Shown in pieces: positions 1-5,570 of a stretch of 6,136 nucleotides of DNA. Origin of the DNA: Verrucomicrobiota bacterium (GTDB taxonomy: Bacteria > Verrucomicrobiota > Verrucomicrobiia > Limisphaerales > UBA9464); the NCBI GenBank assembly GCA_947464705.1, contig CANHYD010000149.1, positions 1 to 6,136 of the forward strand. Direction: 5' to 3'. Below the pieces are notes generated by a model that was not told the DNA's origin, searched no databases, and worked only from the letters and a program-made list of their open reading frames with translations. The stretch's first letter is position 1, and each line of letters opens with the position of its first letter. A program made the translations under genes and the position numbers.

Positions 1-75
1 GAAGATCGCCCAAAGTGACGGATTCTTGAGCATGGGAAAGTGGAGGCAGACCGCAATCGACCCCGGAGCATTCAT
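1..75 (-). CDS. possible start of a downstream gene, cut by the window edge
   Basis: An ATG at 75-73 overlaps the TGA stop of the upstream dehydrogenase gene (stop at 74-72) in the classic ATGA arrangement. The frame then stays open for all 25 codons to the window edge. The visible peptide begins MNAPGSIAVCLHF; a second in-frame ATG at 33-31 would begin MLKNPSLWAIF, which could be the front of a membrane or signal segment. No convincing Shine-Dalgarno sequence precedes either ATG. ATGA overlaps often mark translationally coupled genes in one operon, which is the main reason to list it. Twenty-five open codons in GC-rich DNA can easily arise by chance, and the residues visible match no family I recognise. 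It could equally be noncoding sequence after the operon, although I see no terminator hairpin here. Confidence 0.3.
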   Translation of the reverse strand, partial: MNAPGSIAVCLHFPMLKNPSLWAIF

Positions 76-3000
76 GGTTTTAAGGGAACGGAGACCGGAG
101 CCGGAGCAGTGGAAACAAACTCCAACAAGTCAGCCACGGCTTCCAGAGACAATCCGGAAAGGAGTCCTTCGGGCATCAACGACTGGCCGGAGCTGCGCAT
201 GGAGCGGACCGCGCGACGCTCCAGGGTGAGTTCCCCGCCGCCGCCGAGGCGCAGCGTCACCTGGGTGGGGGTTTCCCGGGCGATCAAGGCCGAGTGGGTT
301 TCCCCGTCCGCTGTCTCCACCGCAAAGGCGATGTACTGAGGGGCCACCTCGGCATGCGGTTGTGCCATGCTGGTGAGCAGCTTGGCTTTTCCAGCGGTGC
401 GCACGGTCACCAGATCGGGCCCCACCGCATGACCCTCGGAACCGGCACGATGACAGGCCGCGCAGCGTTCGCGAAAAATCAACCCGCCTCGAGCCTTCGA
501 ACCGGACACGGTCAGGGCCGGTTGGAGCGCGGCCACGGTGTCGGCGCTGGAGGGTTCCTTCGGGAGCCATCGCAACGCAGCCAACGCTACGGCGGGGCTC
601 GAATGGGACTGAAGGCTGCGGGTGGTTGCCGCGGGGATGTCCGCCGGGTCGACTTCACCCCGCTCCACCGCCGCCAGCAGCGCCTGGGCGCGCTCCGGGC
701 GTTGGGCCAGCAACGCCACCGCGACCGCCCGATCTTCAGCCCGATAGCCTTTCCAGGGCTTGAGAACCCTTTCGGCCACGGCCGGGTCATTCAATCGCCC
801 CAAGGACTGGAGGGCCGCTGCACGAACACGGGGCGAGCCCGTCACCAGCAATCGGCTCAACGGTTCAATGACCTCACCCGGACGCCCCACCGCGAGCAAC
901 TCCACCGCTTGGATGCGATCTGACTCCAACTGTCCTTCCTCACCGGCACGGACGATGGCGGATCGAAACAACCTCTGCAGTCGCGCCTCCGATTCCCGGG
1001 AAACCGCCGATTTGCCGGAGCGAGCCGCAGCTGCGAGGAACCCACGGACCATGCGCGGCGCCAGAGCGGACCATTCGGGGCTGCCCACCCGGTCCAGAAA
1101 AAGGTCCACGTCACCAGGAAGCCCTTGCGAGCCCATCACCGTCGCGATCGCCTCCAGCAACTCGCCACTGCGCGGTCGCTGGATGAAGCCCGGATCCTGA
1201 GCCAGGCCTGCGAGCACCTCTCCGGCACCGGTGGAGAGGCCGCTCAAGACCGCCGCCTGCACCCAGGGATGACCGCCGTCCCGCAGGAGGAGGCGGGCCA
1301 AGGCCTTGTTCCGTTCAGTCCCCGACCAGGCTCCCAGGGTCAGGGCCACTTGGCATCGGACTCGCAATGACGGATCTTCCACCAAACTCAGGAGCCGTGC
1401 TTGAAGACTCTTGGTCGCTGGATCCGAGCCCGCCACCCGGGGCTCAACCCATTTCACGGCATGCTCGCGAACCCGTTCATCCCGGTCGGCCAGGGCTGTT
1501 TGCAGGTGGCGCGCGCCCTCCAGCGCCTTCAACCCGTCGAGCGAATACAAGGCATGCAGTCGGGCCAGCGGGACGGCCGATTGCTGGAGCAACCGCTCCA
1601 ATTCCGGCACGGCTGAACGGTCCTGACGTTCGTGGATCAATCGCGAGGCCGTCTCACGGATCCATCCATTCGGGCTTTCGAGAGCGGCCACGCACTGGCT
1701 CACCGAGGCTTGGCTCCACCGCCGGGGAGCCGGTCTTTGGAAACCCTCGGGAACCACCCGCCAGATTCGTCCGCGGTCGTTGCCGCTATTGAGGTCCAAG
1801 TGCTGTTTGATGGCCTCGGGGATGGACCACGGGTGCTCGATGACCTCCCGGTACATGTCCACAATGTAAAGGCAACCATCGGGCCCATTCTGGAAATGCA
1901 CCGGCCGGAACCAGGTGTCTCGCGAGGCCAAAAACTCGACGTCCTGTTCATCGGCCGGACGACGTGCCACCCAACCCACCCCGTCGGCGTGCAGCACCTT
2001 CCGATGGACCAAGTTGCCCCCGGCATCACCGATGAAGACATTGTCCACAAACTCCGGACCGAAGGCATCTCCGCGGTACACCGTCGCTCCGGTCGCACCC
2101 GTGAAATAGCCGGAGACACGGCCTCCCCCCTCGACCATGCCGGGGACGACGCCACTGATGCGCCAACGGGTCCGGACTATTCGCCAAGGCTCATCCGGGC
2201 TGATCCGGAACACCTCAGCCGCGGGCCCATCGGCTGCGATGCTGACCCGCGGGGACGGCAGAGCGACCCAGGGATTGCGCGAGGCATGCGCCCAGTCCAT
2301 GGCCATCCACTGGAGGTGATCGCTGTTGCTAGACACGAAGCGATTGCCCACCGAATCGAAGGAGAGGCCATACTGGCCGCCACCGGTCTCCGGACGGAGC
2401 GTCTCGGTGGCAGGATCCAAGCTGAAATCCAGCCCCCGCAAATCCAGCCCGTGGCCTTCAGAGCCCGCCGGAGCCACACGGTTACCTCCGTTGGGTCCGG
2501 TGGCCCCGTAGAGGCGGTGATCCAACCCCCAATTGAAGGAATTGAGGAGCGCTTGGACATTGAGCCGGGCTACCCCGCTGCCGAATCCGCTCACCACGAC
2601 ACGGCGCTCATCGGCCCGACCGTCGCCCGTGGTGTCCTTGAGCCACACAATATCCGGCGAGGCTCCGACGTAGAGCCCGCCCCGGGAACAAATGAGGGCT
2701 GTCGGCCAGGGCAAGTGATCGGCAAAGACCGTGGAACGGTCGAAGCGGCCATCCCCATCGAGATCCTCGAGCATTCGGATCCGCCCGGCATGCGGGGTTT
2801 CATCCCGCCGCTCGGAATAATCGATCATCTCAGCCACGAACGCGCGGCCGTCCTCGTCGAAAGCCATGGCCACCGGACTCACCACCTGGGGCTCACTGGC
2901 CGCCAATTCTAGCTGGAACCCCTTCCGTATCTGGAACGTCTCCCGGGCTCGATCGGGGGGTACAGGCGCGAAGCGGGCCAAGTCGGCCGCAGCCACATTC

Positions 3001-3197
3001 GTCGCCCGATCGGTCTTCCCGTAAGCCTCCGAGTAGCTCACCCGGGTCTTAGGGGGCGACGTCGACTCCGCCCCTGAGCAAGCCCAGGTAACCGCAAGGG
3101 CGGCCACGGCGTAGCGCACGACATCCCAACCCGGAGAGTTCACGCCCCCCAGAATGCTGGGAAGGCGCGAGCAAAACCAACCCGCAATTGCGCCCAA
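72..3197 (-). CDS. PVC-type membrane-bound dehydrogenase / HEAT repeat / CxxCH heme-binding protein
   Basis: This is a large exported redox protein (1041 residues from the chosen start) of a type abundant in Planctomycetota and Verrucomicrobiota. An N-terminal hydrophobic stretch (about 29-39, YAVAALAVTWA) is followed by Cys40. Residues 85-483 match the putative membrane-bound dehydrogenase domain (TIGR02604 type, related to sorbosone/glucose dehydrogenase propellers), with GFQLELAASEP, a DEDGRAFVAEM strand and GPDGCLYIVDMYRE near its end. Two acidic loops, DLDGDGRFD (145-153) and DTTGDGRAD (188-196), resemble calcium-binding sites. Residues 498-883 are helical HEAT-like repeats. Residues 901-1028 form a c-type heme domain (TIGR02603 type) with CAACH at 912-916; Met1008 in SLMPEGL is a plausible distal heme ligand. 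The substrate is unknown; sugars or sugar derivatives are a guess. I chose TTG at 3197 because GGAG lies 5 bases upstream and it avoids overlapping the dsbD-like gene. Alternatives are TTG 3248 (overlapping, no ribosome site), GTG 3143 and GTG 3119. Cys40 has Trp at -2, so a lipoprotein is doubtful. Confidence 0.93.
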   Translation of the reverse strand: MGAIAGWFCSRLPSILGGVNSPGWDVVRYAVAALAVTWACSGAESTSPPKTRVSYSEAYGKTDRATNVAAADLARFAPVPPDRARETFQIRKGFQLELAASEPQVVSPVAMAFDEDGRAFVAEMIDYSERRDETPHAGRIRMLEDLDGDGRFDRSTVFADHLPWPTALICSRGGLYVGASPDIVWLKDTTGDGRADERRVVVSGFGSGVARLNVQALLNSFNWGLDHRLYGATGPNGGNRVAPAGSEGHGLDLRGLDFSLDPATETLRPETGGGQYGLSFDSVGNRFVSSNSDHLQWMAMDWAHASRNPWVALPSPRVSIAADGPAAEVFRISPDEPWRIVRTRWRISGVVPGMVEGGGRVSGYFTGATGATVYRGDAFGPEFVDNVFIGDAGGNLVHRKVLHADGVGWVARRPADEQDVEFLASRDTWFRPVHFQNGPDGCLYIVDMYREVIEHPWSIPEAIKQHLDLNSGNDRGRIWRVVPEGFQRPAPRRWSQASVSQCVAALESPNGWIRETASRLIHERQDRSAVPELERLLQQSAVPLARLHALYSLDGLKALEGARHLQTALADRDERVREHAVKWVEPRVAGSDPATKSLQARLLSLVEDPSLRVRCQVALTLGAWSGTERNKALARLLLRDGGHPWVQAAVLSGLSTGAGEVLAGLAQDPGFIQRPRSGELLEAIATVMGSQGLPGDVDLFLDRVGSPEWSALAPRMVRGFLAAAARSGKSAVSRESEARLQRLFRSAIVRAGEEGQLESDRIQAVELLAVGRPGEVIEPLSRLLVTGSPRVRAAALQSLGRLNDPAVAERVLKPWKGYRAEDRAVAVALLAQRPERAQALLAAVERGEVDPADIPAATTRSLQSHSSPAVALAALRWLPKEPSSADTVAALQPALTVSGSKARGGLIFRERCAACHRAGSEGHAVGPDLVTVRTAGKAKLLTSMAQPHAEVAPQYIAFAVETADGETHSALIARETPTQVTLRLGGGGELTLERRAVRSMRSSGQSLMPEGLLSGLSLEAVADLLEFVSTAPAPVSVPLKP

Positions 3198-3202
3198 GAC
3201 AA

Positions 3203-3206
3203 CTCC
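3203..3206 (-). promoter_or_regulatory. ribosome binding site GGAG that decides the dehydrogenase start
   Basis: On the minus strand the sequence after the dsbD-like stop reads TGA gcct GGAG ttgtc TTG. The GGAG core lies 5 bases before TTG 3197, an ideal spacing. None of the other in-frame candidates (TTG 3248, GTG 3143, GTG 3119) has an equally good core and spacing. This supports a TTG start and tight coupling to the upstream gene. Confidence 0.5.
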
Positions 3207-3210
3207 AGGC

Positions 3211-5328
3211 TCAACGCTGGGCTGCCCGCTGCAAGGCTTCAGCCACAATGCCGGGTGTCAGCACCACGGGCAGGACTTCCGGGGCTTTGGCCGGGTCCGC
3301 GGAATACACCAGAACCAAGGGCACACCCCGGCGGCCATGTTGTTTCAATTCTTCGGCAATGAGCGGATCTCCATCGGTAAAATCGCCCTCGAAGACCCGG
3401 ACTCCCAATTCTTGGATGCGCCCCCGAGTAGCGTCGATATCGATGGCCGTCGCCTTGTTCCACTTGCAGTTCAGACAACTATCGGCCGTGAAGTCCACCA
3501 TCACCGGATGCCCCTCGCGACGGGCTTGCTCGACGGCCGCGGTGCTCCATTTCTGCCACTCCAACCCCTTAACCCGTTGGCCTGCCGGCGTGCGCCAGTC
3601 CAATTGACGTTCCAAGAATCCGAAGTAACCGGCCAGCACCAGCAGGGCGGCGATGGCCATAGCCCAACCCCGGCTCCGGGTCGAACGCTGCACGAACTCC
3701 CCCCAGACCCAAGCCGCCGCTGCCAAGACCACCAGGAACAACCCGAACCACAACACCCCCGTGCCCGATTCCCCCAAACGGCCGGCGGTGAACCAGAACA
3801 ACCACATCGCCGTCGCCAGCATGGGGAAGCCCATGGCCACCTTGAATCGAACCATCCAAACACCCGGCCTCGGCAGGAAGCGCAACCAAGCCGGTTCCCA
3901 ACAGAGGGCCACGAATGGCAACGCCAGCCCCGCACCGATGGCGATGAAGAACAAGAGGATCACCAACGGGGGCTGGAGGAAGGCGAAGGCCAAGGCCGAA
4001 GCCAAGAAGGGCGCCGTGCACGGAGTCGCTAAAACGGCCGCCAGCACGCCATTGAAAAAGGCCCCACTCCACCCCTCTTTTGAGGAAAGGTCCGAGGCTT
4101 TCTGCATCGCAGATCCGCCCAGAGTCAGCTCGAACACCCCGAAAAGATTGAGCGCTACCAGGGTGATGAGCACCGTAATCAGCACGCGAAAGATCGGGTT
4201 CTGAAATGGCGCGCTCCAACTGGCCGTGCCGCCCGCCGCCTGCACTGCCAAGGCCACACCGGCCAAGACCAAGAACGAGGCCAGCACCCCGGCCCCGTAC
4301 ACCAAGCCGAGCGTCCGGACCCGCCGGGGCTGCTCCTTGGCCTGCTGGACGAACCCAAGCACCTTGAGCGCCAAGACCGGTAGCACGCACGGCATCACAT
4401 TGAGAATGAGCCCGCCCACGAAGGCCGAGAGCAACTTGACGAGCAACTCCGCCACGGAGACGGGTTCACGGCTGGTCGTCGCAGGGACCGCCAGTGCGGC
4501 CACAATGGGCACGTTGAATTCCAACGGTTCGGCCGACGGCCCAGCCCCCTGCGGAACCAGCACTCCTGCCAATCGCTGGGGCCACCCAGAGTCTCCTGCA
4601 GGCACCGTTTTCCGGAGGCGCAGGAACCCGTTCTGCGGATCCAGCGCTTCGGTTTTGACCGACACCGGTGCCAGGCCACCCACGGACTCGAAGGGAAACA
4701 CATCAAACCCCGAAACCCCAGAACCGGGCTTCCAAGAAACCAGCAGCTTTCGGGGTACAACTCCCTCGGCCGTCTCCCAAGTCGCGATCAGGGGTAGGTC
4801 TTGAACCAGGCGCGGCACGCGTTGCTGGGCCGCCTGGATCTCCGCTGCATGAACTGAAGCCTCAGCCTGGCTGCCAACCGTGACGGTCGTCTCGACCGTG
4901 GCGTTACCCGGGACACATTCTTCATGACATTCGAGCCAACGGACCTTGGCCTTCAGGGTCACCGGACCGAGCGCTTGGCTGGCAGGAATCTCGATGGGCA
5001 CCCGCAGCAACACCGTCCCGGAATAGGTGAGTGTCACGAACTCCTTTTCGATGGTCTTGTCGGGCACGGGCCACTGGATGGCTCCCGCCGTGATGCCCGA
5101 TGGCAGGGTCCACTCGACCCGAGTCTTCATCCCCACCTCATCACCGGCATTGCGCCAGTAAACATGCCACCCCTCCGCCATTTGAAGGCGGATGGCCGCC
5201 GTGACGGTGGAACCGGGCCGGACGGTGGACTGGTCGACCCACAATTCGACGCGGGTGGCCGATTCCGCCCGCATTTCCCACTGTCCGGCCATCCAGCACA
5301 GCGAGAGCAATAATCCGATCCAGCGCAT
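3211..5328 (-). CDS. dsbD: DsbD/ScsB-like protein-disulfide reductase with C-terminal thioredoxin domain
   Basis: This inner-membrane protein moves electrons from cytoplasmic thioredoxin to periplasmic thiol partners. From ATG 5328 it has 705 residues. Residues 1-23 form a signal peptide (MRWIGLLLSLCWMAG core). Residues 25-160 match the periplasmic N-terminal DsbD domain, with GWHVYWRN at 53-60 and the cysteine pair C134/C138 in LECHEECVPG; a second beta-rich segment follows to about 280. About eight membrane helices (roughly 293-572) carry C314 in NVMPCVLPV and C437 in LATPCTAPF, equivalent to the transmembrane redox pair of DsbD. A periplasmic thioredoxin fold (about 590-705) holds C618-L-N-C621, with a typical cis-proline region RRGVPLVLV. 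All six redox cysteines are present, so it should be active. The N-terminal pair is spaced C-x3-C, as in ScsB-like relatives, rather than C-x5-C as in E. coli DsbD. An upstream in-frame TTG at 5364 would add 12 residues before the signal peptide and lacks a good ribosome site. The gene is followed after 13 bases by a CxxCH protein, which suggests cytochrome maturation or folding of that partner. Confidence 0.93.
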   Translation of the reverse strand: MRWIGLLLSLCWMAGQWEMRAESATRVELWVDQSTVRPGSTVTAAIRLQMAEGWHVYWRNAGDEVGMKTRVEWTLPSGITAGAIQWPVPDKTIEKEFVTLTYSGTVLLRVPIEIPASQALGPVTLKAKVRWLECHEECVPGNATVETTVTVGSQAEASVHAAEIQAAQQRVPRLVQDLPLIATWETAEGVVPRKLLVSWKPGSGVSGFDVFPFESVGGLAPVSVKTEALDPQNGFLRLRKTVPAGDSGWPQRLAGVLVPQGAGPSAEPLEFNVPIVAALAVPATTSREPVSVAELLVKLLSAFVGGLILNVMPCVLPVLALKVLGFVQQAKEQPRRVRTLGLVYGAGVLASFLVLAGVALAVQAAGGTASWSAPFQNPIFRVLITVLITLVALNLFGVFELTLGGSAMQKASDLSSKEGWSGAFFNGVLAAVLATPCTAPFLASALAFAFLQPPLVILLFFIAIGAGLALPFVALCWEPAWLRFLPRPGVWMVRFKVAMGFPMLATAMWLFWFTAGRLGESGTGVLWFGLFLVVLAAAAWVWGEFVQRSTRSRGWAMAIAALLVLAGYFGFLERQLDWRTPAGQRVKGLEWQKWSTAAVEQARREGHPVMVDFTADSCLNCKWNKATAIDIDATRGRIQELGVRVFEGDFTDGDPLIAEELKQHGRRGVPLVLVYSADPAKAPEVLPVVLTPGIVAEALQRAAQR

Positions 5329-5334
5329 GGAAGA

Positions 5335-5364
5335 ATCAAAAGGGACTGCAAGCCCCTTGTCCAA
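5335..5364 (-). promoter_or_regulatory. weak candidate promoter for the dsbD-like gene, possibly leaderless
   Basis: TTGGAC (5364-5359) and TTTGAT (5340-5335) lie 18 bases apart and loosely resemble sigma-70 -35 and -10 boxes. The -10-like box ends 6 bases before ATG 5328, so transcription would begin at or very near the start codon, giving a leaderless mRNA. That would fit the absence of a Shine-Dalgarno sequence before this ATG, and a promoter is needed somewhere after the terminator-like hairpin at 5391-5415. The box matches are poor (3 of 6 and 4 of 6), so this is only a suggestion. Confidence 0.18.
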
Positions 5365-5384
5365 TGCTTCTGCCGGCTCTCTGG

Positions 5385-5390
5385 CCTCCT
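5385..5390 (-). promoter_or_regulatory. orphan AGGAGG motif
   Basis: A perfect Shine-Dalgarno consensus sits directly after the T-run of the 5391-5415 hairpin. The nearest downstream start codon is the in-frame TTG at 5364, 20 bases away, which is too far for normal initiation; ATG 5328 is 56 bases away. It may be chance, or it may be brought closer to TTG 5364 by RNA folding. Confidence 0.25.
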
Positions 5391-5415
5391 AAAAACGCCC
5401 GCACTGCAGCGGGCG
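5391..5415 (-). terminator. terminator-like hairpin just upstream of the dsbD-like gene
   Basis: On the minus strand a 7-bp all-GC stem (CGCCCGC / GCGGGCG) with a 6-base loop TGCAGT is followed at once by TTTTT (5395-5391). This has the form of a rho-independent terminator. It lies 156 bases past the PEP-CTERM stop and only 62 bases before ATG 5328. It could be a second, backup terminator of the PEP-CTERM transcript or an attenuator in the dsbD leader. The 5' arm can slip because CCCG is repeated upstream. Confidence 0.55.
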
Positions 5416-5426
5416 GGCGGGCGGGG
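5411..5426 (+). other. G-quadruplex motif (four G-runs with single-base loops)
   Basis: The plus strand reads GGGCGGGCGGGCGGGG, four runs of at least three G separated by single C residues, which is the shortest-loop pattern of an intramolecular parallel G-quadruplex. It overlaps one arm of the 5391-5415 hairpin, so the two structures compete. It is on the template strand for transcription of the minus-strand genes, where a folded quadruplex could hinder RNA polymerase. Formation and function are not shown by sequence alone. Confidence 0.5.
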
Positions 5427-5504
5427 CATCGACCCAGCGCATTGCCGGACCGAGCGATGGAAAAGAGCCGGCCAGATCGGAACGTGTGCCCTGCCAGGCG
5501 CAGT

Positions 5505-5540
5505 AAAAATAAAAGAGGCGCGATGGAAACCATCGCGCCT
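5505..5540 (-). terminator. rho-independent terminator of the PEP-CTERM gene
   Basis: On the minus strand a perfect 11-bp stem (AGGCGCGATGG / CCATCGCGCCT, 5540-5516) with a 3-base loop TTT is followed by CTTTTATTTTT. It begins 30 bases after the TAA stop at 5573-5571. On the opposite strand the hairpin is followed by TCAAAGGG, so it works only for minus-strand transcription. It separates the PEP-CTERM gene from the dsbD-like operon. Confidence 0.85.
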
Positions 5541-5570
5541 TCAAAGGGAAGAAAAAACCAGAACGGCCGT

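Larger units (their letters stand above)
5372..5472 (-). repeat. long-range inverted repeat enclosing the dsbD leader hairpin
   Basis: Plus-strand 5372-5380 (gccggctct) is perfectly complementary to 5464-5472 (agagccggc). A second, overlapping option pairs 5381-5386 (ctggcc) with 5470-5475 (ggccag). In the minus-strand transcript the 9-bp stem would close a loop containing the terminator-like hairpin and the AGGAGG. The two options share bases and are mutually exclusive, which is the geometry of a switching leader. Chance complementarity of this length in GC-rich DNA is quite possible. Confidence 0.3.

Noticed and set aside
33..40. Lipoprotein signal considered for the DsbD-like protein (LSLCWMAG) and the dehydrogenase (VTWACSG)
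   Set aside because: In the first the residue before Cys is Leu, in the second Trp sits at -2; neither fits a normal lipobox. Positions given are not a nucleotide site but stand for the two N-termini discussed.
294..923. Plus-strand open frame of 209 codons
   Set aside because: Antisense shadow of the heme domain and HEAT region in the same codon register; no family resemblance and no ribosome site noticed.
1632..2912. Plus-strand open frame of 426 codons opposite the dehydrogenase gene
   Set aside because: It is in exact codon register with the minus-strand gene, so its stops would require TTA, CTA or TCA codons there, which are rare in GC-rich genes. Its translation is Pro/Arg/His-rich with no recognisable fold, while the minus strand matches a known family throughout.
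3154..4032. Plus-strand open frame of 292 codons opposite the dsbD-like gene
   Set aside because: Same antisense register effect; the product is rich in Gln, Pro, Arg and Glu of low complexity and covers the conserved thioredoxin and membrane coding sequence.
3569..4390. Second minus-strand frame of 273 codons inside the dsbD-like gene
   Set aside because: Out-of-frame shadow with Gly/Arg/Ala-rich translation; the frame at 3211-5328 carries the membrane helices and all redox motifs.
5389..5440. GC-rich tandem GGGC units considered as a CRISPR or integration repeat
   Set aside because: Units are 4 bases with no spacers, no flanking duplication and no mobile gene nearby; best described as a G-quadruplex-capable tract.
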